A DNA stretch of 64,000 nucleotides, from NCBI GenBank assembly GCA_031364505.1, contig JANLWK010000242.1, positions 1 through 64,000 of the forward strand. Reading direction: 5' to 3'. Below are positions 35,610-43,663 of the stretch, one piece after another. The notes under the pieces were generated by a model, which was not told where the DNA came from, ran no database searches, and saw nothing but the letters and a program-made list of their open reading frames with translations. Each line of letters starts with the position of its first letter. Position 1 is the first letter of the stretch. This DNA comes from JANLWK01 sp031364505. Its GTDB lineage: Bacteria; Eisenbacteria; RBG-16-71-46. Made by a program: the position numbers and the translations under genes.

Positions 35610-37328
35610 GTGAGTTTCTCGGACCCGCGCTGGCTGTGGGCATTGTGGGCACTCCCCGTGCTCGCCGTGCTCGAGGCGTGGGCGCTGCGGGGCATGGGAG
35701 CCCGCGTGCGCGCGCTGGTCGGCGATCGTGCGCCGCACCCGCTGCTCGCCCAGCGCGATCCGCGGGCGGGCTGGATCGGCGCAGCGCTGCGTCTCGCGGC
35801 ACTCGCGTGCGTGCTGTTCGGCGCGGCGGGCCCCGAGTGGGGGCGCGAGATGGTGCGCCGCGGCAGCAGCGGCTCGGACGTGGTGCTCGTCATCGACGTG
35901 TCGACGAGCATGGATGCTCGCGACGTGCCGCCGAGCCGCATCGACGAGGCCCGCCGCGAGGCGCTCGCCGTGCTCGACCGGCTGCAGGGCAGCCGCGTGG
36001 CCGTCGTCGCGTTCGCCGGCGACGCGGTGCGGTTGTGCCCGCTCACGCTCGATCTGCCGGCCGCGCGGCTGGTGGTCGAGTCGCTGTCGACGGGCGCCCT
36101 GAGCACGCCGGGCACCGATCTCGGCAAGGGGCTGCGCCTCGCGCGGCAGGTCGTGCCGTCGGGGCGCCGCGATGAGCAGGCCATCGTGCTGTGGACCGAT
36201 GGCGAGGATCTCGAAGCGGGCGCTCGCAGCGAGATCGACGCGCTCACCCGCAGCGGTGTGCGCGTGTTCGCGGTGGGGGTCGGCACGCGTGACGGCGACG
36301 TGATCCCGCTGCTGGATCCGGATGGTCACGTGAGCGACATCAAGCGCGACGAGAAGGGGACGGCCGTGCGCAGCCGGCTCGACGAGAACCTGCTGCGCAC
36401 GCTGTCGCAGCGCACGCGCGGTGCCTACTTCTCGGCCGACCGCCCGGGCGGTGAGCTCGGGCGGCTGCTGGGTGCGGTGACCGGCCTCGCGCGCGCCGGC
36501 CGCACGCAGCGACTGTCCGAGCGGCCGGTGCCGCGCTTTCCGCTGTTCGCGGCACTCGCGGCGTTCCTGTTGCTCGTCGATCGGGTGCGCCGGCGCCGGC
36601 CGAAGTCGCGGCGCGAGACTGGACCCGAGCTGCATTCCGAGCGCACCGCCGCGGCCGCCATGCTGGCGCTCGCGCTGCTCGTCCCGGCGCGCGCCGCCGC
36701 GCAGAGCGGCTGGGAACGCGGCAACCGGGCGTTCGCGAAGTCGCGGTACGCCGAAGCGGATTCGCTGTACGCGAAGCGGCTCGCGCGCGGCGGTCCGGCG
36801 GCGCTTCGCGTGAACCGCGCCACGGTCCATGCGCTCGCCGGGCACGCCGACGAGGCCGAGCGGGATCTCGAGCGGCTGGCGAACGATCCGTCGCGCGCGG
36901 GTGCGGCCGCGGGTTACAACCTCGGCACGATCCGGGCCGAGCGACGCAACGACGACGGGGCCCTCGAGGCGCTGCGACGCGCGATCGAGCGCGATCCGCG
37001 TGACGCCGACGCGCGCTGGAACTACGAGGTCGTCCTCGCGCGGCAGCGCAACGACCAGGATCCGAAGCAGCCGCCGAAGCAGGGCGGCGGGGGTGGTGGA
37101 GGGGCGCCCCAGCCGAGCCCGTCGCAACCCCGGCCGCAGCCGTCCGCGACCGCGCCGTCGCCGTCGCCGTCGAATGCCCCGCGGACACCGGCGCCGGGGC
37201 AGGCCTCGGGCATGACGAAGGAGCAGGCCGACCGGCTGCTCAACGCGCTGCAGGAGATGGCGCGCACCGAACAGCAGCGTCACCGTTCGAGTCACGCGGT
37301 GCAGACGCCGCGGAGCCGGGACTGGTGA
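35610..37328 (+). CDS. BatB-BatC fusion: VWA domain plus TPR protein
   Basis: The 572-residue protein starts like BatB (SFSDPRWLWALWALPVL, membrane helices, then a VWA domain with DVSTSMDARD, PGTDLGKGL and WTDGEDL as the MIDAS). After about residue 340 it continues without a stop through a second signal-like helix (AAAMLALALLVPARAAAQS, about 347-366) into TPR repeats (about 367-475), a Gly/Pro/Ser-rich linker and an acidic-basic helix. Separate BatB and BatC normally have these two halves, BatC with its own signal peptide. So the gene is a batB-batC fusion in which the old BatC signal probably acts as a membrane anchor. GTG start with GGGAGGA upstream. Confidence 0.85.
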   Translation: MSFSDPRWLWALWALPVLAVLEAWALRGMGARVRALVGDRAPHPLLAQRDPRAGWIGAALRLAALACVLFGAAGPEWGREMVRRGSSGSDVVLVIDVSTSMDARDVPPSRIDEARREALAVLDRLQGSRVAVVAFAGDAVRLCPLTLDLPAARLVVESLSTGALSTPGTDLGKGLRLARQVVPSGRRDEQAIVLWTDGEDLEAGARSEIDALTRSGVRVFAVGVGTRDGDVIPLLDPDGHVSDIKRDEKGTAVRSRLDENLLRTLSQRTRGAYFSADRPGGELGRLLGAVTGLARAGRTQRLSERPVPRFPLFAALAAFLLLVDRVRRRRPKSRRETGPELHSERTAAAAMLALALLVPARAAAQSGWERGNRAFAKSRYAEADSLYAKRLARGGPAALRVNRATVHALAGHADEAERDLERLANDPSRAGAAAGYNLGTIRAERRNDDGALEALRRAIERDPRDADARWNYEVVLARQRNDQDPKQPPKQGGGGGGGAPQPSPSQPRPQPSATAPSPSPSNAPRTPAPGQASGMTKEQADRLLNALQEMARTEQQRHRSSHAVQTPRSRDW

Positions 37329-39673
37329 GCGCGCGCGCCGGTCTCCGCCGGTGGGCCCACGCCGCCCGTCTCGCCGTGCTCGCCGCGCGCGTCGTGCTCG
37401 CGCTCGCCACGCGAGGGGTGTTCGCGCTCGCTCTGCTCGTAGCGCTCGCGATCACGTGCGCGCGTCCGGCGGAGGCCGAGGTGTCGCTGCAGGCCCAGCT
37501 CCAGAGCTCGCGCATCGCGCTCGGCGAGACGGCCGTCCTCGACGTCGTGGTCGACGGCGGGAGCGGTGACGTGAGCGAGCCGGTCATCGAGCTGCCCGAC
37601 GGGGTGGAACGACTCGGCGTCAGCCGCTCGCAGAGCTTCTCGTGGATGAACGGACGCACGGCGACGCGCACGCGCTTCCAGGTCGAGCTGGGCGCCAATC
37701 GCGAGGGCCGCTTCACGATCGGCCCGATCCGCGTGCGCGTCGTGGCGCAGTGGTACGAAAGCTCGAGCGTCATCCTCGTCGTCGCCGCGACGCGCGAGTC
37801 GACGCCCGGCGGCGGCAGCGGGCGCCTGGCGCAGCTGCTCGTCGACGTGACGCCGCGCGAACCGCACGTCGGCGAGCCGACGATCCTTCGCGTGCGGCTC
37901 GTCCAGCGGGCGCCGCTCGCCGAGGATCCCGACTACACACCGCCGGCCACACCCGGGTTCTGGTCCGAGAAGAGCACCGCGCCGACGTCCTACTATGCCG
38001 ACCAGGGCGGCACACGCGTGCTCGTCACCGAGACCCGCACGCGACTCTACCCGCTGGCGGCCGGGGTGGCGCACATCGGTGAGGCGGCCGCGGTGCTGAC
38101 GCTCTCGCTGCCGGCCACGTCGGGCGGGCCGCTGGACTGGGTCACGGGCGGCGGCATGCACCGCCAGGTCGCGGTGCGGAGCGCGCCGATCAACGTCGCG
38201 GTTCGCGCGCTGCCGGCTCGCGCGCCGAACGGATTCGAGGGTGCCGTCGGACGCTACACCGCGGCGTGGAGCGCCGACCGGCGGCAGACCACCCTCGACG
38301 TTCCGGTCACCGCGTGGCTCGACGTCCGCGGCACGGGCAACCTGCCGCTGCTGCGGACGCCGTCGCTCGCGTCGATCGATGCCGACGTGTTCTCGAGTTC
38401 CATCCAGGACAGCCTCGCCCCGCCCGGTGCCATCGCAGACGGCCGCCGCCGGTTCCAGTGGACCGTGTTGCCGCGGCGGGTCGGCACGTTGCGGCTCGAG
38501 CCGCCCGACGTGGTGTGGTTCGATCACACGACCGGGCGCTTCGAGCGGCTCCAGGCCGAGCCGATCGACATCGAGGTCGGGCCGCCGCTCCACGGATCGA
38601 GCCGCGCCGGCACCGCGTGGCCGGCCGTGTTCGCGTCGCATCCCGTCGATCCGGGCGCCCGGGCCGCATCGCCGGGGCTGCTCGCCCTGGCGGGGATCGG
38701 ACTCGGGCTCGGCATCCGCGGCGCGCGCGCCGCGCGCGCGCCCAAGGCGGGGCGCGCCGCGCCGTCGGGATGGCTCCAGGGACTCAAGGCCACGCACGGC
38801 GCGGCCTTCTGGGCCGCCGCCGCACGCGCGTGCGACGAGCTCGCGGCGCGCGGCGAGGACGTGTCGGCGTGGCGCAACGAGGTCGAGAAGGCGCGCTTCA
38901 GCGGCTCGAACCTCGGCGAGGAGGCCCTCAGGCGCCAGCTCGTGGATCGCGTCCAGGCGACCGCGCCCACGATGCGCTCCTCGGCGCCCGCGTGGGCGCG
39001 CGCGATCGCGGCACTCGTCGCCGGGCTCGCGCTGCTCGTGCTCGGCCTGCCGCGGCCCGGCCCCGGAACGGCGACGCAGCAGTCGCTGCGCGCCGATCGC
39101 GCGGCGTCCGCCGGCGAGTTGGAGGCGGCCTCCCGCGGCTGGCGGGCGCTGTGGCGCTCGGGTTCGCGCGCGCCGGGTCTCGCCGCCCGGCTCGCGTGGC
39201 TGAGCGAGCGCACCGGGGACGTCGCGAACGCGTCGGCCTGGGTGCTTCGCGGCGACCGCGGCGAGCCGCGCGATCCGTCGCTGAGCTGGGTGATCGCGAA
39301 CGTGCGCGACGCGGGAGGGCTCGCCGGTTACGCGAAGCCGCGGCTGCCTGTCCGCTCGCTCGAGTGGGGCGGGGCCGCGTTGATCGTGGCGCTGGGGCTC
39401 GGCTTCGCCACAAGACGGTTCGCGATCGCGCTGGCGCTCGCGGCCCTCGCCGTGGCGGCGGCGCCGTCGATCGACGCCTGGCGGGCGGCGCGGACGACGC
39501 GCGCGGTCGTCCGCGTGCCCGTCATGCTGCTCGGCGAGTCGGTGGAGCTGGTGGCCGGGCAGATCGTGTCCATGCGCGGCGGGGAGGGCGGCCGCGTCCG
39601 GGTCGAGGTGGGGTCCGGTATCGGCGGCACGGTCCCGGCATCCGCGCTCATCGCCGGGGACGGGACGCCGTGA
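37325..39673 (+). CDS. BatD-BatE fusion protein
   Basis: The 782-residue protein has a signal peptide (to about residue 52, AEAE), then BatD-type beta domains: VSLQAQLQSSRIALGETAVLDVVV, a conserved GRFTIGPIRV, and VTPREPHVGEPTILRVRLVQR. A membrane helix lies near 447-462. The rest resembles BatE: a TPR-like helical part (about 590-660), membrane helices near 553-570 and 678-725, and a C-terminal SH3-like strand set (VRVPVMLLGESVELVAGQIV to GGTVPASAL). BatD and BatE are normally separate. The GTG overlaps the previous stop as GTGA, and its stop overlaps the PAP2 gene, so the Bat products are tightly coupled. Confidence 0.8.
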   Translation: MSARAGLRRWAHAARLAVLAARVVLALATRGVFALALLVALAITCARPAEAEVSLQAQLQSSRIALGETAVLDVVVDGGSGDVSEPVIELPDGVERLGVSRSQSFSWMNGRTATRTRFQVELGANREGRFTIGPIRVRVVAQWYESSSVILVVAATRESTPGGGSGRLAQLLVDVTPREPHVGEPTILRVRLVQRAPLAEDPDYTPPATPGFWSEKSTAPTSYYADQGGTRVLVTETRTRLYPLAAGVAHIGEAAAVLTLSLPATSGGPLDWVTGGGMHRQVAVRSAPINVAVRALPARAPNGFEGAVGRYTAAWSADRRQTTLDVPVTAWLDVRGTGNLPLLRTPSLASIDADVFSSSIQDSLAPPGAIADGRRRFQWTVLPRRVGTLRLEPPDVVWFDHTTGRFERLQAEPIDIEVGPPLHGSSRAGTAWPAVFASHPVDPGARAASPGLLALAGIGLGLGIRGARAARAPKAGRAAPSGWLQGLKATHGAAFWAAAARACDELAARGEDVSAWRNEVEKARFSGSNLGEEALRRQLVDRVQATAPTMRSSAPAWARAIAALVAGLALLVLGLPRPGPGTATQQSLRADRAASAGELEAASRGWRALWRSGSRAPGLAARLAWLSERTGDVANASAWVLRGDRGEPRDPSLSWVIANVRDAGGLAGYAKPRLPVRSLEWGGAALIVALGLGFATRRFAIALALAALAVAAAPSIDAWRAARTTRAVVRVPVMLLGESVELVAGQIVSMRGGEGGRVRVEVGSGIGGTVPASALIAGDGTP

Positions 39674-40221
39674 GGACGCTGCTGCTCGTGCTGTCCCTGC
39701 TCGCGCCGATCGAGGCCGTGGATCACGCCGTCCAGGGATGGGTGCAGGCGCACCGGACGCCGCTGCTCGAAACGCCGATGAACACGGCGACGCGGATCGG
39801 CACGCCGATCGTGGTGCTGAGCGCCTTGCTCGCCGTGGCGCTCGTTGTCCCCGCCGAGGGCGTGCCGCTGGGGCGCGTGGCCGTGGTGGCGCTCGCGCCG
39901 ACGAATCTCGTGGTCGAGGTCACGAAGTATTTCGCCTGGCGGACGCGCCCCGACGGCGACCGCAATCGCCGGAACAGTTCGTTTCCCTCGAGCCACAGCG
40001 CGAACGCGTTCTGCCTCGCCGCGATCCTCGCGCGGCGCTGGCGTCGCTGGGCCGTGCCGATCTGGTTCGCCGCCGCCGTCATCGCCGCCTCGCGGACGTA
40101 CCTGAACCGGCATTTCGCGAGCGACGTGCTCGCCGGGTTGTTGCTCGGGGTCGTCTGCGCGGCGTGGAGCATGCGGTGGTTCCGCTGGCCGCGTGCATCT
40201 CGCGGAGTGGCAAGGACCTGA
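39670..40221 (+). CDS. PAP2-family membrane phosphatase
   Basis: The 183-residue membrane protein carries the three-part acid phosphatase signature: KYFAWRTRP (KxxxxxxRP), SSFPSSHSANAF (PSxH) and SRTYLNRHFASDVLAG (SRxxxxxHxxxD). About five hydrophobic helices are visible. PAP2 proteins in the inner membrane dephosphorylate undecaprenyl diphosphate, phosphatidate or phosphatidylglycerol phosphate; which applies here cannot be told. The GTG overlaps the BatD-BatE stop, so it is expressed with the Bat cluster. Confidence 0.9.
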   Translation: MRTLLLVLSLLAPIEAVDHAVQGWVQAHRTPLLETPMNTATRIGTPIVVLSALLAVALVVPAEGVPLGRVAVVALAPTNLVVEVTKYFAWRTRPDGDRNRRNSSFPSSHSANAFCLAAILARRWRRWAVPIWFAAAVIAASRTYLNRHFASDVLAGLLLGVVCAAWSMRWFRWPRASRGVART

Positions 40222-40243
40222 GCCCGCCCGGCAACATTGCTCG

Positions 40244-40272
40244 CTGCACAATCGACGGGGTTCTGCTAGCGT
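40244..40272 (+). promoter_or_regulatory. Promoter candidate for the EIIA gene
   Basis: CTGCAC at 40244-40249 and TAGCGT at 40267-40272 are 17 bases apart, 27 bases before the ATG. The -35 is weak; the -10 follows the TAGnnT pattern seen at several other sites in the window. Confidence 0.4.
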
Positions 40273-40298
40273 GAGGGCTTGAGGAGGTACCATCGCCG

Positions 40299-40766
40299 AT
40301 GACGACGCTGATCGGCCCTTCGGTGCTCGACCCCTCGCTCTGCATCTCGGATCTCAAGACCAAACGCCGGGCTTCGGTGATTCACGAGCTCGTCGCGCGT
40401 GCGCATGCCGCGGGCGGAGTTCGGAACGTCGATGCGCTGTGCGAGACCCTGGCGCTGCGCGAACGATGGTTCGGCACCGGCGTGGGCAAGGGAGTCGCCG
40501 TCCCACACGCGCGCTCCATCGCGGTCATCGAACCGCGCCTGGTGATCGGGCGTTCGCGACGGGGCATCGATTGGGACGCGCCCGACGGACTCGCCGTCCA
40601 GCTCGTCCTGCTCGTGCTGTCGCCCGCCGAGGCGAGCGAGGACGCGCACATCGATCGCGTGGCACGCGCGACGACGCTCACGCGACTCCATCGCAACCGC
40701 GCCCGCCTGATCGAGGCCGCCGACGCCGGCGCCGTCGCCGACCTGCTCGCCGCGACCACGTCATGA
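40299..40766 (+). CDS. PTS EIIA domain protein, PtsN/fructose-type
   Basis: The 155-residue single-domain protein matches EIIA of the fructose/nitrogen (PtsN) class: LKTKRRASVIHELVARA, LALRERWFGTGVGKGVAVPHAR with the phosphorylatable His70, and LVIGRSRRGIDWDAPDG. With no EIIB or EIIC gene nearby it is probably regulatory rather than a sugar transporter part. GAGGAGG precedes the ATG by about ten bases. The stop overlaps the ATG of the zinc-ribbon gene (ATGA), so the two are coupled. Confidence 0.88.
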   Translation: MTTLIGPSVLDPSLCISDLKTKRRASVIHELVARAHAAGGVRNVDALCETLALRERWFGTGVGKGVAVPHARSIAVIEPRLVIGRSRRGIDWDAPDGLAVQLVLLVLSPAEASEDAHIDRVARATTLTRLHRNRARLIEAADAGAVADLLAATTS

Positions 40767-41116
40767 CTCCGCCGGCCTCCGCGACGACGCAGGAGACGCT
40801 GCTCGAGCTCCAGGACGTGGATCTCATCCGCGCCGAGATCGAGCCGCGCGCGGCGGCCCGGCTGCGCAAGCTCGGGTTCCAGCTGCCAGAAGCCGGCACG
40901 GTGGACAAGCACCGGGCGCGGCTGCTCGCGAGCCTCGATCGCCGCTGGCTCCTGCACTACGAGCGGGCCCAGTCGCGCTACGGGCGCGGCGTCACGTCGG
41001 TGCGGGCGCGGGTGTGCCAGGGCTGCTTCATCACGCTGCCGACGTCGGCGGCCCCGTCGGGGGACGAGCCACTGACGACGTGCGAGTCCTGCGGCCGAAT
41101 CCTCTACTGGCGATAG
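40763..41116 (+). CDS. Short C4 zinc-ribbon protein
   Basis: The 117-residue protein ends in a zinc ribbon, CQGCFITLP then CESCGRILYW, with the upstream GRGVTSVRARVCQGC block. This matches the C-terminus of the C4-type zinc-ribbon/coiled-coil family (HP0958/CdsZ relatives), which usually has about 240 residues with a long antiparallel coiled coil. Here most of the coiled coil is missing, leaving a short helical region (about residues 10-70). Family members bind RNA or partner proteins; function here is unknown. ATG overlaps the EIIA stop. Confidence 0.78.
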   Translation: MTPPASATTQETLLELQDVDLIRAEIEPRAAARLRKLGFQLPEAGTVDKHRARLLASLDRRWLLHYERAQSRYGRGVTSVRARVCQGCFITLPTSAAPSGDEPLTTCESCGRILYWR

Positions 41117-41148
41117 GCGACCCTGGCTCTGAGACGCCCCGGGCCGCG

Positions 41149-41178
41149 TTGGGCCCATTCCGCCCACTCCGCTATGCT
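41149..41178 (+). promoter_or_regulatory. Promoter candidate for the small lipoprotein gene
   Basis: TTGGGC at 41149-41154, an 18-base spacer and TATGCT at 41173-41178 precede a leader of about 55 bases with AGGAG at 41219-41223. Confidence 0.5.
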
Positions 41179-41237
41179 GGTGGCCGTCGACCGGGCCCCG
41201 CCGCGATCCGACCGGAACAGGAGCACCTTCCAACCTC

Positions 41238-41660
41238 ATGCCGAAGCACCGCTGGACCGTGGCACCCCTCGTGTTCGCATGGCTCGCGGGGGCGGGCTGC
41301 ACGACCCTCCGTGAAATTCCACGCAGTGAATACGCGGCACGTCCCGAGCGCGAGCACGTCCGCGTCTCGACGCGCGACGGCCTGGTCTACGACTTCGACT
41401 ATGCGCGGGTCGCGAACGACACGCTCGTCGGCTATCGCGAGCGCGACACGAGCGGGCCGGTGAGCGACATCGCGACGCTCGCGATCCCGCTCGCCGACAT
41501 CGAGCGGCTGTCCCGGCACGGCCTGGACTGGTATCGCACGGGCCTCGTCGGCGGCGGCGTGATCGCGGCGGTCCTCGCGGCCGGCGTGAGTCGCAACAAC
41601 GGCGCCGGCGACGGCGGCGGGACGCCGGGCGGTCCGCGCGGCGTGCCGGGCGAGAATTAG
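41238..41660 (+). CDS. Small lipoprotein of unknown function
   Basis: The 140-residue protein has a lipoprotein signal with the lipobox LAGAGC (Cys21), a short soluble domain in which RVSTRDGLVYDFDY and ANDTLVGYRERD look like a beta structure, and a hydrophobic helix near residues 105-121 (GLVGGGVIAAVLAAGV) followed by a Gly/Pro-rich tail. I do not recognise a family beyond generic small lipoproteins with a 'DG...Y...D.L.G' domain. Its stop codon TAG overlaps by two bases the stop of the minus-strand gene that follows, so transcripts of the two converge with no spacer. Confidence 0.8.
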   Translation: MPKHRWTVAPLVFAWLAGAGCTTLREIPRSEYAARPEREHVRVSTRDGLVYDFDYARVANDTLVGYRERDTSGPVSDIATLAIPLADIERLSRHGLDWYRTGLVGGGVIAAVLAAGVSRNNGAGDGGGTPGGPRGVPGEN

Positions 41661-42124
41661 TCGAGCAGGGCGGCGGTGATCGCCGTCGCGGCGACGCCGC
41701 CGATCACGTCGGCGAGCAGGTCCACGATGTCGAAGCCCTGGCGCGGAATGTCGTAGAGTTCCTTCGCGACGCCGCACGCGATGCTGCCCGCCGCCGCACC
41801 CGCCGAACGATGGCTGATCAGGCCCGCGCCGAGTCCCACGGTGAGGGCCAGCGAGACGTGATGGAGCCGGTCGGGACGCGCGAGGCCGAGTTGCCAGGCG
41901 CGGGCGCCGCGGTCGGGTAGCCCGGGCCGCCCGACCGGCGCGCGGATGGCGGCGGAATCCGCGTGCGCTGAGGATGCAACTGGCGCCAAGGATTCCGCTG
42001 GCGCCGAGACGGCGGCGGAATCGGCGGGCGCGCGATCGGTGTCCGCCTGGGCCGCCGCCGGCATCACGACGCACGCGAATGCCGTCACCATCACGAATGC
42101 GAGACCCGCGCGACCTGCCGACAT
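41657..42124 (-). CDS. YfiM/VanZ-like membrane protein, only minus-strand gene
   Basis: The 155-residue product has a signal peptide (cleavage near residue 28, AAAQA), an Ala/Ser/Asp-rich linker with two ADSAA repeats, and a C-terminal domain with DRLHHVSLALTVGLGAGL, GVAKELYD and GFDIVDLLADVIGGVAA. This resembles the YfiM/DUF2279-type pattern (H...K-E-x-x-D...G-F-x-x-x-D-L-x-x-D). On the minus strand its ATG (42124-42122) has GTGGAGG eight bases upstream, which supports this start over longer forms. The start codon shares two bases with the plus-strand polymerase gene start, and its stop shares two with the lipoprotein stop. Function unknown, probably envelope. Confidence 0.75.
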   Translation of the reverse strand: MSAGRAGLAFVMVTAFACVVMPAAAQADTDRAPADSAAVSAPAESLAPVASSAHADSAAIRAPVGRPGLPDRGARAWQLGLARPDRLHHVSLALTVGLGAGLISHRSAGAAAGSIACGVAKELYDIPRQGFDIVDLLADVIGGVAATAITAALLD

Positions 42125-43625
42125 GAACGACGCCTCCACTTCGAATTCCAGCCGATGGGCGCCGCTGCGCGCCTGGCTCGATCGCCTGCGTGCCCGCCGC
42201 GGAGAATCGCCCGAGGCGTTCGACGCGCGATCGCGAGCGCAGGCCATCGAGCGCCTCCGCGCGTTCGCCTGGGCCCCCGGCGTCCGCCGCGTGCTCGAGA
42301 CGCTCGCGACGGGCGGGCACGCAGCATACCTCGTCGGCGGGAGCGTGCGCGACGCCGTGCTCGGACGCGAGCCGGGCCCGTTCTTCGACGTGGCGACGAG
42401 CCTGCGCCCGGACGATGTGATCGCCCGGTTCCCGCGCGTCGAGCCGATCGGGCTCCGTCACGGCACCGTGCTGATCCTCGAGTCCGACGTGCGCGTCGAG
42501 TGCACCACGTTCCGCCGCGAGGGCGCCTACGCGGACGCGCGGCATCCCGACGACGTGGCGTTCACCGACCGCATCGAGGAGGACCTCGCGCGGCGCGACT
42601 TCACGGTGAACGCCATGGCGTGGGACCCGCGCTCGGATACCTTCGTCGATCCGTTCGGGGGTGCTGCCGATCTCGCGCGGCGCTCGCTCGCCGCCGTCGG
42701 CGACCCGCGAGCGCGGTTTCGCGAGGACGCCCTGCGCCCGCTGCGCGCCGCGAGGCTGTCGGCGACGCTCGAGTTCGATCTCGAGTCCGGCACGGAGGCG
42801 GCGCTGTCCGCCGTCGTCGACCGCGTGCCGCTGCTCGCGATGGAGCGCGTGCGCGAGGAGTGGGTGAAGCTCCTCGGCGCCCCGCGGCCGTCGGTCGGAA
42901 TCGACGCGCTGTTCCACGCCGGCCTGCTCGAGGTGTGGATGCCCGAGCTCGCCCGCTGCGCCGGCGTGCCGCAGAATCGCTGGCACCTCCACGACGTGTA
43001 CGAGCACAGCCTGCAGACCTGTGACGCGGCGCCGGCCGGCAAGCCGCGCGTGCGCTGGGCGGCGCTGCTCCACGACATCGGCAAGCCGGCGACCCGCGCG
43101 AATCCAGGCCCCGACGCCACGTTCTACGGCCATGCCGAGCTCGGCGCGAGCCTCGCCGATGCGCTGCTCGAGCGATTCCGCATGCCGAACGACGAGCGCG
43201 CCGCGATCGTTCACCTGATCCGCGAGCACATGTTCGACTACCGGCGCGAATGGACCGACGCGGCGTTGCGGCGCTTCATCCGGCGCGTGGGCATCGACGC
43301 CGTCGCCGACCTGTTCGACCTCCGGCTCGCCGACGTCGTCGGCAGCGGCAGAGCGGCGGGCTTTCCGGCGGGGCTCGACGAGATGCGCGAGCGCATCGAC
43401 CGCCTGCTCGATTCGCAGCAGGTGCTGAGCGTGCGACACCTGGCGCTGAGCGGCGAGGACGTCATGCGCGAGCTCGGCATCGGGCCCGGTCCGCGCGTCG
43501 GCGCGGCGCTCGACGCGCTGCTCGAACTCGTGCTCGACGCACCGGAATCGAACCGGCCCGACGTGCTGCGGAACGCGCTTCACGCATGGGATTCGGCGCG
43601 TGGAGACGCGGCGCCGAAGGCTTGA
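42123..43625 (+). CDS. CCA-adding enzyme/poly(A) polymerase family protein with HD domain
   Basis: The 500-residue protein has a class II nucleotidyltransferase head: HAAYLVGGSVRDAVLGREPG, FFDVATSLRPDDVI, RVECTTFRREGAYADARHPDDV, and the EEDLARRDFTVNAMAWD and ARFREDALRPLRAARLSA blocks. An HD domain follows (HDVYEHSLQTCD, ALLHDIGKPAT). The canonical metal site DxD reads FFD here, so the first Asp is replaced by Phe. It may be a CCA enzyme with altered chemistry or an inactive relative. The start is uncertain: ATG 42123 has no ribosome site and overlaps the divergent gene's start codon. Promoter must lie inside that minus-strand gene. Confidence 0.83.
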   Translation: MNDASTSNSSRWAPLRAWLDRLRARRGESPEAFDARSRAQAIERLRAFAWAPGVRRVLETLATGGHAAYLVGGSVRDAVLGREPGPFFDVATSLRPDDVIARFPRVEPIGLRHGTVLILESDVRVECTTFRREGAYADARHPDDVAFTDRIEEDLARRDFTVNAMAWDPRSDTFVDPFGGAADLARRSLAAVGDPRARFREDALRPLRAARLSATLEFDLESGTEAALSAVVDRVPLLAMERVREEWVKLLGAPRPSVGIDALFHAGLLEVWMPELARCAGVPQNRWHLHDVYEHSLQTCDAAPAGKPRVRWAALLHDIGKPATRANPGPDATFYGHAELGASLADALLERFRMPNDERAAIVHLIREHMFDYRREWTDAALRRFIRRVGIDAVADLFDLRLADVVGSGRAAGFPAGLDEMRERIDRLLDSQQVLSVRHLALSGEDVMRELGIGPGPRVGAALDALLELVLDAPESNRPDVLRNALHAWDSARGDAAPKA

Positions 43626-43651
43626 CACTGTCTCGACACGGACCGTATCGT
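43622..43651 (+). promoter_or_regulatory. Strong promoter candidate for polyprenyl synthase
   Basis: A perfect TTGACA at 43622-43627 overlaps the previous stop codon; an 18-base spacer leads to TATCGT at 43646-43651. The expected start of transcription, near 43658, is only about six bases before ATG 43664, so the mRNA would be nearly leaderless, unless ATG 43685 is used. Confidence 0.62.
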
Positions 43652-43663
43652 CGGGCCTCGCCT

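Noticed and set aside
41946..42122. Upstream extension of the CCA/poly(A) polymerase frame
   Set aside because: The extension is the complement of the minus-strand gene and is Ala/Ser-rich, with no similarity to the polymerase N-terminus.
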